Shown: positions 22,964-30,463 of the stretch, in pieces
Position numbering within the stretch: the first letter of the stretch is position 1
How the letters are laid out: each line of letters begins with the position of its first letter
The notes under the pieces: model-generated
The model's database searches: none
What the model was told of the DNA's origin: nothing
What the model saw: only the letters and a program-made list of their open reading frames with translations
DNA from: Parvularcula sp964556115
GTDB lineage: Bacteria; Pseudomonadota; Alphaproteobacteria; Caulobacterales; Parvularculaceae
Assembly (NCBI GenBank): GCA_964556115.1
Contig: CAZKVC010000016.1
Coordinates: 1 to 56,775 of the forward strand
Direction: 5' to 3'
Length of the DNA: 56,775 bases
Translations under genes and position numbers: made by a program

Positions 22964-23833
22964 TCACGAACCGACGATCATGCCGCCATTGGGGTGAAGG
23001 GTCTGGCCCGTGAAGTAGTTGCCGTCGCTCGACGCCAGGAAGAGGTAGCTCGTGGCGACTTCCCAAGGCTGGCCGGGACGGTTCATGGGAACCTGCCCGC
23101 CGAAGCCCTCGACCTTGTCCGCTGGTAACGTACCCGGAATGAAAGGCGTCCAGATAGGACCCGGTGCGACGCAATTGACGCGGATCTTCTTCTCGGCAAG
23201 CTGCTGGGCCATGGACCGCGAGAAGGCCGTGATCGCGCCCCGCGTGCTCGAATAGTCGACGAGAAAGTTGTTGCCCTTGAAGGCGTTGACGGACGCGGTG
23301 TTGACGATGGCGTCGCCTTCGGAAAGGTGATCGAGCGCCGCCTGGGTCACGAAGAAATAGGCCATGACATTGCTGTCGAAAGTCCGCCGCAGGTGTTCCT
23401 CGCTGATGTCCCTGAGGTCGGTCTCCATCCATTGCTGGGCTGCGTTGTTGACCACGATATTGAGCTGGCCGAACCGGGCGACCGTGTCTTCCACCACCGA
23501 AGTGGCGTGCGCCTTGTTGCCGAGATCGCCGGGCAGGAGGAGGGCTTCGCCGCCTTCCTTCTCGATCAGTTCGGCGGTCTTCTCGGCATCCCTGGTTTCT
23601 TCGAGATAGGCAATTGCGACCTTTGCGCCTTCGCGGGCGAAGAGCACCGAGACCGCGCGGCCGATGCCGCTGTCCCCGCCCGTCACGAGGGCCACCTTGC
23701 CTTCGAGCTTGCCCGAGCCCGGGTGCTTCGGTTCATAGTCGGGGGCCGGCGTCATCTTGTGCTCGTCGGCGGGCATGCTGTCCTGGTGCTGGGCCGGGAT
23801 ATCGTCAGCCATCGGTACCTTGATCTCGCTCAT
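22964..23833 (-). CDS. SDR oxidoreductase, YghA/YhdF (stress-type) with Arg in place of the catalytic Lys
   Basis: This 289-residue protein has the N-terminal extension typical of the YghA/YhdF group, then TGGDSGIGRA, NNAAQQ and a serine in TASVNAFKG. The active site reads Y194-S-S-T-R198, so the normally invariant lysine of Y-x3-K is arginine; the codon is CGG and the surrounding frame is clean. Family members are glucose/ribitol-type dehydrogenases induced by stress. The change may lower or alter activity. The neighbour on the same strand is the response regulator, 131 bp downstream of the stop. Confidence 0.9.
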   Translation of the reverse strand: MSEIKVPMADDIPAQHQDSMPADEHKMTPAPDYEPKHPGSGKLEGKVALVTGGDSGIGRAVSVLFAREGAKVAIAYLEETRDAEKTAELIEKEGGEALLLPGDLGNKAHATSVVEDTVARFGQLNIVVNNAAQQWMETDLRDISEEHLRRTFDSNVMAYFFVTQAALDHLSEGDAIVNTASVNAFKGNNFLVDYSSTRGAITAFSRSMAQQLAEKKIRVNCVAPGPIWTPFIPGTLPADKVEGFGGQVPMNRPGQPWEVATSYLFLASSDGNYFTGQTLHPNGGMIVGS

Positions 23834-23986
23834 TCCGAAGCGCTCCTGTCATCGCGTGTCCCGCGGCAACGGCAGGGCATTAACTCCGTTCCGCAACACC
23901 AGCTCGCTTCACGGCCTTGCGAAATTTTCGATGAACGGAGGGACAGGTTTCATCCGTCTACGCGCAACATCAAGCAAGCGGCTCGT

Positions 23987-24259
23987 GGTCGGCCAGACCG
24001 CCCCATCGGAGGCGCTTCGCGCCGTGAGATCGCAAATGGCGGAGGATCTGGGGGGAAGTTCGAACTCCAGCAGCCAAGGACGCGACGGCGTCCCGGTCGG
24101 CCAGACCGCCCCATCGGAGGCGCTTCGCGCCGTGAGATCGCAAATGGCGGAGGATCTGGGGGGAAGTTCGAACTCCAGCGGCCAAGGACGCGACGGCGTC
24201 CCGGTCGGCCAGACCCGCCCCATCGGAGGCGCTTCGCGCCGTGAGATCGCAAATGGCGG
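23987..24259. repeat. 108-bp tandem repeat next to tRNA-Ser
   Basis: Copies start at 23987 and 24095, and a partial one at 24203, each opening ggtcggccagac and containing the stretch from ccgccccatcggagg to gtgagatcgcaaatggcgga. The first two copies differ only in a few bases; the third has an extra c and ends inside the tRNA gene border. Parts of the unit recur at the right end of the window (56666-56723), so this is a dispersed family. The block 23834-24253 holds no gene; the frames through it are repetitive artefacts. Confidence 0.9.
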
Positions 24260-24346
24260 AGACGAAGGGATTCGAACCCTCGAGACGGCTACAAACCGCC
24301 TACTCCCTTAGCAGGGGAGCGCCTTCGACCACTCGGCCACGTCTCC
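24254..24346 (-). tRNA. tRNA-Ser (GCT)
   Basis: On the minus strand ggagacg (24340-24346) pairs with cgtctcc (24258-24264), with discriminator G and an encoded CCA (24254-24256). The anticodon loop ctgctaa carries GCT between ctccc and gggag. A long variable arm is present, as usual for serine tRNAs. Its 3' end abuts the 108-bp repeat, which therefore lies directly downstream of the gene. Confidence 0.97.
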
Positions 24347-24441
24347 GTCGGCGGGTTTGCCGGAAACGCGGCGCCATTGCAACAAAACGCTGGCCTGTGA
24401 GCGAGGCTGATGGGCGCTTTTTTCCCCAAGCGGGACGAAGC

Positions 24442-24924
24442 TTACCGGGAAGGCCGCTCATAGCCCCGGACATCGTCCGGAATGGGGCAGACCGTCGAGG
24501 CGACGAGGCGGTATCCGCCACCCGTGTAGAAGAGAGCGCCGCCGCGGTAGTTGGTCACGGTGTAACAGGCAGGCTGCTGCTCCGGATAGGCAAAGCACAG
24601 CGTATCGTCCTGAAGCGCGTATTTCGCCACCGGCGTGTTCCCGGCGGTCATCACCACCTGGCCATCCTCGGTCAGCCGTTCGGAGAAGCGTTCGCCATTC
24701 GTATAACAGCCGTCGATGACCCCGCCCACGAATCTGGCGGCGAGCTGCTCGCCGGTCATCGGCGTACCGCTGACCCGCTTGGCGAGGTTCTCGTCCTTGC
24801 CCCAGTCCTGCCAGTCTTCGGTCCGTTCGGACGGCGGCAGGGTGGAAGGATCGATCGGCGGCGCGCTGGGCCCTGCGTTGCAGGCGGCCAGAAGGAGCGC
24901 GGTTCCAAAAGCGGCTGTTCTCAT
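24442..24924 (-). CDS. Lipoprotein of unknown function
   Basis: This 160-residue protein has a lipoprotein signal (MRTAAFGTALLLAAC, Cys15), a proline-rich linker (APPIDPSTLPPSERTED), and a domain with three or four cysteines (DGCY, TLCF, PACYTV, VCPIP) and many aromatic residues, which suggests a disulphide-held beta fold. No family is recognised. ATG 24924 is chosen because the signal sits directly behind it. It follows the GH15 gene's stop by 28 bp on the same strand, so it could be the last gene of that cluster. Confidence 0.7.
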   Translation of the reverse strand: MRTAAFGTALLLAACNAGPSAPPIDPSTLPPSERTEDWQDWGKDENLAKRVSGTPMTGEQLAARFVGGVIDGCYTNGERFSERLTEDGQVVMTAGNTPVAKYALQDDTLCFAYPEQQPACYTVTNYRGGALFYTGGGYRLVASTVCPIPDDVRGYERPSR

Positions 24925-24952
24925 ATCGTCTGGTCTTTCGTGACTTGGAACC

Positions 24953-26722
24953 TTAACAAACGCTCGCCCAGCTTCGTGACAGACGTGTCGCGGAATTGAT
25001 GATGCCGACCATCGAATAGGTCTGGGGAAAATTGCCCCAAAGTTCTCCGGTCTCGGTGACCATGTCCTCCGAGAGGAGGCCCAGCCGGGTCCGGTGGGCG
25101 AGGACATGCTCGAAGAGCTTCCGCGCTTCCTCTTTCCGCCCGGTCATGGCGAGGGCGTCGATATGCCAGAAGGTGCAGGCGGTGAAGGCGGTCTCGGGCT
25201 TGCCGAAGTCATCGGCGTGGCGATAGCGGTAGACGGCGTTGCCGACCCGCAGCTCCTTGTCGATGAGATCCACGGTCTTGCGGAAGCGCTCGTCGTCCCC
25301 GTCGACGAAGCCGACCTCGATCATCAGAAGGACCGAGGCGTCGAGTTCCTCGCCGCCGAACGCGCCTGTATAGGCGCCGCGTTCCTCATTCCAGGCATCG
25401 CGCTCGATCGTCCCGCGGATCTGCGTCGCGCGGTCCGCCCAGTGACGTGCGCGGTCGTCCTTGCCCAGATGCTCGGCAATCTTGGAAAGGCGGTCGCATG
25501 CGGCCCAGCACATCAGGGCGGATGACGTGTGCACCGAGGCGATCGTGCGGTATTCCCAGATCCCGGCATCAGGCTTGTCGTGCATCTCAAAAGCACGCTC
25601 GCCGATCTTCTCGAGACTGAAGAAGTCGATCTCTCCGGCCGGAGCCCTCAGGCGGCGGTCAAAGAACGCCTGGGCCGCGCCGAGGATGACCTGTCCGTAG
25701 ACGTCATGCTGGATATGCTCGGCCGCCTGGTTGCCGCGTCTGACGGGGCCATGGCCGCGATAGCCTGGAAGGCTGTCGACAATGTGCTCCTTGAGGTCGC
25801 CTTCGAGGCCGACCCCGTAGACCGGTTGAATATGCCCGCCATCGGTATGGGCGGCGACGTTGCGCAGGTAGCGGAGGTAATATTCCAGCGTCGAGACTGA
25901 GGAGAGGCGGTTGAGCGCTGTCACCGTGAAATAGGCGTCGCGCAGCCAGCAGAAACGGTAGTCCCAGTTCCGCTCGCTGCCATCGTGCTCGGGCACGGAG
26001 GTCGTCAGCGCAGCGACAATGCCCCCCGTTTCCTCGAAGACGCAGAGTTTGAGTGTGATCGCCGCGCGGATCACCGCATCCTGATAGTCGAAGGGCACGG
26101 CGAGGCGCCTCGACCATTCCTGCCAATAGTCCACCGTCCGCTCTTCCCAGTCCCGGGCGAGCTGTTCGGGGGAGTCCGAGAGGCTCTCGTCAGGCGTGCA
26201 GATGATGCTGATCGGCCGGTCGAGGTTGAACTCGGTTTCGGAGAGGATATAGGAAATCGGCGCATCGGTCGTCATACGGAAGGTGTTGTCTTCGGACCGG
26301 AAGCGGATGTGGCTCGTGCCGCGCTTGCCCTGCATGGGCTCGTTCGACCAACCTTCGCTTGGCTTGATTGAGAGGGTGATCCGGGCGTGGCCGCAGCGCG
26401 GGATGATCCGCCTGACGAAGCTCATGGGACGGAAGACCCGGCCCTTGGCGGTGAAGCGCGGGCAGAAGTCGATGATCTCGACCTCGCATCCGTCCTTCGA
26501 GCGAAGGATGGTCCGCAGCACTGCCGTGTTGCGGATATAGCTCTGTTCGGTGCTTTCGAGGTTCGGCAGCTCGCAGTCCAGAACGCCGCTTCCGCCAAGA
26601 AGGGCGTTGAAGACGGGTTCACCGTCAAAACGCGGCAGGCACATCCATTGGTACGCGGCGCCGTCGTCGATCAGTCCGGCAATCGATCCGTTACCGATCA
26701 CGCCAAGCTCAAGTGAGGTCAT
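24953..26722 (-). CDS. Glycoside hydrolase family 15 (trehalase/glucoamylase type)
   Basis: This 589-residue GH15 protein has an N-terminal beta-sandwich (about 1-230), with the motif GNGSIAGLIDDGAAYQWM at the start, and an (alpha/alpha)6 barrel with RNWDYRFCWLRDA and a GIWEYR segment that carries the likely catalytic acid. In a gene set with otsA and otsB the substrate is more likely trehalose than starch, but this is inferred. ATG 26722 has AAAGG 9 bp upstream and overlaps otsB by 14 bp; a TTG one codon earlier is possible. Cytoplasmic, no signal peptide. Confidence 0.9.
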   Translation of the reverse strand: MTSLELGVIGNGSIAGLIDDGAAYQWMCLPRFDGEPVFNALLGGSGVLDCELPNLESTEQSYIRNTAVLRTILRSKDGCEVEIIDFCPRFTAKGRVFRPMSFVRRIIPRCGHARITLSIKPSEGWSNEPMQGKRGTSHIRFRSEDNTFRMTTDAPISYILSETEFNLDRPISIICTPDESLSDSPEQLARDWEERTVDYWQEWSRRLAVPFDYQDAVIRAAITLKLCVFEETGGIVAALTTSVPEHDGSERNWDYRFCWLRDAYFTVTALNRLSSVSTLEYYLRYLRNVAAHTDGGHIQPVYGVGLEGDLKEHIVDSLPGYRGHGPVRRGNQAAEHIQHDVYGQVILGAAQAFFDRRLRAPAGEIDFFSLEKIGERAFEMHDKPDAGIWEYRTIASVHTSSALMCWAACDRLSKIAEHLGKDDRARHWADRATQIRGTIERDAWNEERGAYTGAFGGEELDASVLLMIEVGFVDGDDERFRKTVDLIDKELRVGNAVYRYRHADDFGKPETAFTACTFWHIDALAMTGRKEEARKLFEHVLAHRTRLGLLSEDMVTETGELWGNFPQTYSMVGIINSATRLSRSWASVC

Positions 26723-27458
26723 CAAACGCCTTTCGTAGGTAAGACCAGACGGCTTCGGGGCCGCTCAGGCGGTGCGGGGCCATGGTCGCGCCATCGCCGA
26801 CCTTGACCGCGCTTCCGCCCCGTTCGAGGCAGACGGCGAAACCGTCTTCATCCGTCGTATCATCGCCGAAGAACAGCGGCGTCCGCCCCTCGAAGGGCGG
26901 CCGGTTCATCAGCCGGGTGATGGCCGCGCCCTTGTGGACCCCTTCGGGTTTCAGCTCGACAATGTCCTTGCCGGTCTGGATCACGTAGCCGCCTTCGGCC
27001 TCGACCACGCTTCGCAGGGCATCCACGACCGCGTCCGTGCCGATGTCCGCGAGCCTCGTGTGAATGGCGAGAACCCGGGCTTTCTCTTCGAGGCGGGCGC
27101 CCTGATGTTCGCCAACGAAGCTGCGGGCAGCACCCAGAAGGGGCTCGGGCGCAGACTGGACCTCCCCCGGATCGTCCTCACCCGGAGCGAAGAGCATGTC
27201 GCCATGATTGCCCGCCTTGAAAAGCGTCTTGGGTGTTCGCGAGGTGAGGTCGCGGCCGTCGCGGCCCGAGACGACCGCCACCGCCCCGCCGAGCTTCGTC
27301 GCGAGAGCGGTGAGGAGCGCTTCGCCGCCCTCTGGCAGCCGCACGCTCGCCGGATCATCGCGCAGGCCCGTCAGCGTCCCGTCGAAATCGAGAAAGAGCG
27401 CTGTCCCGCTGCCGATCAGCCTGCCGGGTGCAGGGTTGGTCGCCTTGTCTGCTGCCAT
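26709..27458 (-). CDS. otsB: Trehalose-6-phosphate phosphatase
   Basis: Removes phosphate from trehalose 6-phosphate. This 249-residue HAD-type enzyme has LFLDFDGTLTGL (the D-x-D-G-T nucleophile motif), VVSGRDGRDL, and FFGDDTTDEDGF (metal site). ATG 27458 is preferred over a longer arginine-rich frame. It begins 2 bp after the end of otsA and overlaps GH15 by 14 bp, so the three genes are one transcription unit. Confidence 0.93.
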   Translation of the reverse strand: MAADKATNPAPGRLIGSGTALFLDFDGTLTGLRDDPASVRLPEGGEALLTALATKLGGAVAVVSGRDGRDLTSRTPKTLFKAGNHGDMLFAPGEDDPGEVQSAPEPLLGAARSFVGEHQGARLEEKARVLAIHTRLADIGTDAVVDALRSVVEAEGGYVIQTGKDIVELKPEGVHKGAAITRLMNRPPFEGRTPLFFGDDTTDEDGFAVCLERGGSAVKVGDGATMAPHRLSGPEAVWSYLRKAFDDLT

Positions 27459-27460
27459 CG

Positions 27461-28873
27461 TCACGGGACGAGATTGACGACAGAAGGACGCCCGCCTTCT
27501 TTCCCGTTCTCCGGATCGAGATCGGCGAGGAAGGACTCCCGCCACCAGGTGATGTCCTGGCCGAAGACCATTTTCGAAAGATGCCCGAAGCGCCGTTGGC
27601 GTTCGGCCAGCGGCATGGAGAGGGCTTCGCGGATGGAGTCGGCCATGGAGGCGATGTCGTGCGGATTGACGAGGATAGCGCCACCTTTGAGCTGTTCCGC
27701 CGCGCCGGCGAACTGGGAGAGGATCAGGACACCCGGATCATCAGGATCCTGAGCAGCGACATATTCCTTCGCAACGAGGTTCATGCCGTCGTGAAGAGGC
27801 GTCACCAGGCACACCCTTGCCTTGCGGTAAAGACCGGCGAGCTGCCTTCGCGGATAGCTGCGGGCAAGGTAGCGGATGGGAATCCAGTCAAGGTCGCCGT
27901 AATCACCGTTGATCCGGCCTGCCAGCGTGTCGAGCTGTTCGCGAAGCTCGCGGTACTCTTCGACCTTGGTCCGCGACGGCGGCGCGATCTGGGTGTAGGC
28001 GATCTTCCCGTGAAGTCCCGGCTCGTTATCCAGAAGCTTGCCCACGGCCTGGAACCGGTTCGGAATTCCTTTCGAGTAGTCCATACGGTCGACGCCGAGG
28101 ATCAGCGCACGTTTCTCGCCGAGGAAAGGCTCGATCCGCGCGGCCGCGTCAATGGCTTCCTCACCATCCGCCAGGCGCTTGAACTCGTCTGCGTCGATAC
28201 CGATCGGGTAGGCCTTGATCGCAATCCTGCGGTTGTTGATCTCGAGCATTTCGTTCGAGACCATCCGTGCGCCAAGTTCGCTCTGGCAGTATTTCGCGAA
28301 ATTGTCCCGGTCACTGACCGTCTGAAAGCCGATCACGTCATTATGGCAAACTGCCTGCATCAGGGCCCTGTGGCCGGGCAGGGACTTGAAGATCTCCTGC
28401 GGCGGGAAGGGGACATGGAGGAAGAACCCCGTCCGCCCCGTCCAGCCCAGATCCCGCAGGTCCTGTGCCATGAAGAAGAAATGATAGTCGTGAATCCAGA
28501 CCAGGTCGTCGCTCCGCAGCCGCGGGTAGAGCAGCTTGGCGAAGCGCCGGTTCACGTCGCGGTAGCAATCGAACTCGTCCTCGTCGAAATTGGCGAGATC
28601 GACCCGGTAGTGAAGGACAGGCCAAAGTGACCTGTTGGCGTAGCCAAGATAATAACCCGCATGCTCGCCTTCGGAGAGGTCGGTCACGGCGAATTCGACG
28701 CCTTCTTCCTCGAAAAGCTCCACCCCCCGCCGCGCTGCGTTGACGACCTCGCCGGACCAGCCGAACCACAAGCCGTTGCGGTCGACCAGTGCGTCCCAGA
28801 GGGCCACGGCGAGGCCGCCGGCTTTGGGACCGCCGGCCGCTGTTCTGTTGGAAACTCCCACCAAGCGTTTCAT
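27461..28873 (-). CDS. otsA: Trehalose-6-phosphate synthase (GT20)
   Basis: Joins UDP-glucose (or another NDP-glucose) and glucose 6-phosphate into trehalose 6-phosphate. The 470 residues show GLWFGWSGE near the start, VWIHDYHFFFMAQDLR, GFFLHVPFPP, GVDRMDYSKG and HDGMNLVAKEY, which together make the two-domain GT-B active site. The start ATG shares ATGA with the stop of trmJ. Length and motifs match OtsA. Trehalose protects against osmotic and drying stress. Confidence 0.95.
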   Translation of the reverse strand: MKRLVGVSNRTAAGGPKAGGLAVALWDALVDRNGLWFGWSGEVVNAARRGVELFEEEGVEFAVTDLSEGEHAGYYLGYANRSLWPVLHYRVDLANFDEDEFDCYRDVNRRFAKLLYPRLRSDDLVWIHDYHFFFMAQDLRDLGWTGRTGFFLHVPFPPQEIFKSLPGHRALMQAVCHNDVIGFQTVSDRDNFAKYCQSELGARMVSNEMLEINNRRIAIKAYPIGIDADEFKRLADGEEAIDAAARIEPFLGEKRALILGVDRMDYSKGIPNRFQAVGKLLDNEPGLHGKIAYTQIAPPSRTKVEEYRELREQLDTLAGRINGDYGDLDWIPIRYLARSYPRRQLAGLYRKARVCLVTPLHDGMNLVAKEYVAAQDPDDPGVLILSQFAGAAEQLKGGAILVNPHDIASMADSIREALSMPLAERQRRFGHLSKMVFGQDITWWRESFLADLDPENGKEGGRPSVVNLVP

Positions 28874-29676
28874 TCGTCGATCCCGTCCCGGGGCGCTTCA
28901 GACGCCGCCGCTTTCTTTCCGCGTCCCCAATAGGCGAATTGGCGCACCACCCCACGGAAAAGCCGAAGCTCCGCCTCCGTCAGGCGGGCATGGGTGAACA
29001 TGGTGCGCAGATTGCGTTCGAGCACGGTTCTCTTGTCAGGGGGGTAGAAGTAACCGGCTTCGTCAAGAACGCCATTCAAATGGTCGAGCATCGCGTCGAG
29101 CTCTTCCCGGCTGGCGGGCTCTTCCGCGTAAGGAGAAGAGAAGGGCAGGGAGGCATCCTTCGACCGCCGCCACTCATAAGCCGTCAGGAGAACGGCTTGA
29201 GCGAGGTTCAGGGAGCTGAATTCGGGGTTCACCGGCAAGGTCAGGATGGCGTTCGCTTGGGCGACGTCGTCGGTCGCAAGGCCCGCTTTCTCCCCGCCGA
29301 AAAGGACGGCGCATCGCTCACCTGCGGCGAGGCGCTCGCGGACGGTGAGGGCGGCTTCGGCCGCGTCCATGACCGGCAGGAAGACGCCGCGCTGCCGGGC
29401 CGTGGTCGCGATGACGTAGCTGCAGTCTGCGATCGCCTCCTTGAGCGAAGGAAAAGGCCTCGCCTGGTCGAGGACCCGTCCGGCACCGGCGGCCATCGCT
29501 GCGGCCTTCGGGTTGGGCCAGCCATCCCGCGGCGCGACGAGGCGCATCGCGTCGAGACCGAAATTCAGCATGGCGCGGGCGGCGGCGCCGATATTCTCGC
29601 CCATCTGGGGCTCGACAAGGACGAAGACAGGCTGGTTCGGCCCACCTGTGCCTGGAACTGGATCGCGTTCGCTCAT
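28870..29676 (-). CDS. trmJ: tRNA (cytidine/uridine-2'-O-)-methyltransferase TrmJ
   Basis: Methylates the ribose of nucleotide 32 in the anticodon loop of several tRNAs. This SPOUT enzyme of 268 residues has VFVLVEPQMGENIGAAARAM, the FGGEKAGL loop and LPVNPEFSSLNLAQAVLLTA, typical of TrmJ (TrmH family RNA methyltransferase group 1). ATG 29676 is preferred; another ATG seven codons upstream has GGGAG only 3 bp away. The last 4 bp overlap otsA, which puts it in the trehalose operon. Confidence 0.9.
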   Translation of the reverse strand: MSERDPVPGTGGPNQPVFVLVEPQMGENIGAAARAMLNFGLDAMRLVAPRDGWPNPKAAAMAAGAGRVLDQARPFPSLKEAIADCSYVIATTARQRGVFLPVMDAAEAALTVRERLAAGERCAVLFGGEKAGLATDDVAQANAILTLPVNPEFSSLNLAQAVLLTAYEWRRSKDASLPFSSPYAEEPASREELDAMLDHLNGVLDEAGYFYPPDKRTVLERNLRTMFTHARLTEAELRLFRGVVRQFAYWGRGKKAAASEAPRDGIDE

Positions 29677-29730
29677 GGTGCGGCCGCTAACATGCATCGG
29701 CTCCCGGGTCAGCCGATGCGCTCACAATCT

Positions 29731-30261
29731 TCAATGGGTGTGGTGGGGGCCGACAACCTTGGCGAGAAGGCCCTTCGGCCCGCGAACCGTGCTGGCGGCG
29801 ATCCGCTGGCCAGGTTCCAGTTCGCCGAAGCCGCCGGCGCGTACGGTTTCCATGTGGACGAAGATGTCTTCCTTCTCGCCCTCTTCCTGCAGGAAGCCGT
29901 AACCCTTGGCGCGGCTGAACCACTTCACCGTCATCGGCCGCAAGGGACCATCCTGGGCTGACGGGACCGGCGAGACCGGCATGTCGCCGCTGACGTCGAG
30001 CACCTTCACGGCCTGCAGGCCCTTTGCCCGCTCGACCGCCTCGCAGGTCACCGTGGCTCCTTCTGGCGGCGCGGTATGGCCACTGGAGCGAAGACAGGAG
30101 CTGTGCAGCATCACGTCACGGGAGCCATCTTCGGGGGTGATGAAGCCGTATCCCTTGGCTTGATCGAACCACTTCACGATGCCGCGAACTTGTCGCGCGG
30201 GGGTCTCGTTCTCCAGACTCGCCGCGCTTGTGTCGTGTCCCGCCAGGCCTCCGTCACTCAT
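29731..30261 (-). CDS. Cold-shock protein with two CSD domains
   Basis: This 176-residue protein has two cold-shock domains: first at about 25-90 (VKWFDQAKGYGFITPEDG) and second at about 108-170 (VKWFSRAKGYGFLQEEG). The arrangement is typical of alphaproteobacterial proteins. The histidine-rich end (GPHHTH) is short. In each domain the RNP1 (KGYGF) is intact; RNP2 is VMLH in the first and IFVH in the second. ATG 30261 has GGGAGAAG 5 bp upstream. It is divergent from nrdJ, with 202 bp between the starts. Confidence 0.92.
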   Translation of the reverse strand: MSDGGLAGHDTSAASLENETPARQVRGIVKWFDQAKGYGFITPEDGSRDVMLHSSCLRSSGHTAPPEGATVTCEAVERAKGLQAVKVLDVSGDMPVSPVPSAQDGPLRPMTVKWFSRAKGYGFLQEEGEKEDIFVHMETVRAGGFGELEPGQRIAASTVRGPKGLLAKVVGPHHTH

Positions 30262-30463
30262 ACCCAACTTCTCCCATAGTTAACGACAATGTAGTCCGAT
30301 ATGGGAATCCTGTCATCCGGACGGGCTTGTTTTCAGCAGCGCAAACGCAACTCCCCCGCGAAACGTGAACGCTTCTGCCAGTGTGACCGGCGGCGCGCGT
30401 CTATGGGTTCGCAGCACGCCGCGACGAGTGGTAAGCGGCGATTCGTCAAGGAGTCCGCCGACG

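Noticed and set aside
23327..24244. Long plus-strand frame over the SDR gene and the 108-bp repeat
   Set aside because: It is antisense to the clear SDR gene and then runs through the repeat; the repeated RPDRPIGGASRREIANGG peptide comes from the DNA repeat, with no domain or binding site.
30268..30463. Cobalamin riboswitch before nrdJ
   Set aside because: I looked for a B12-box and the usual conserved cores and saw none; only a motif search could exclude it fully.
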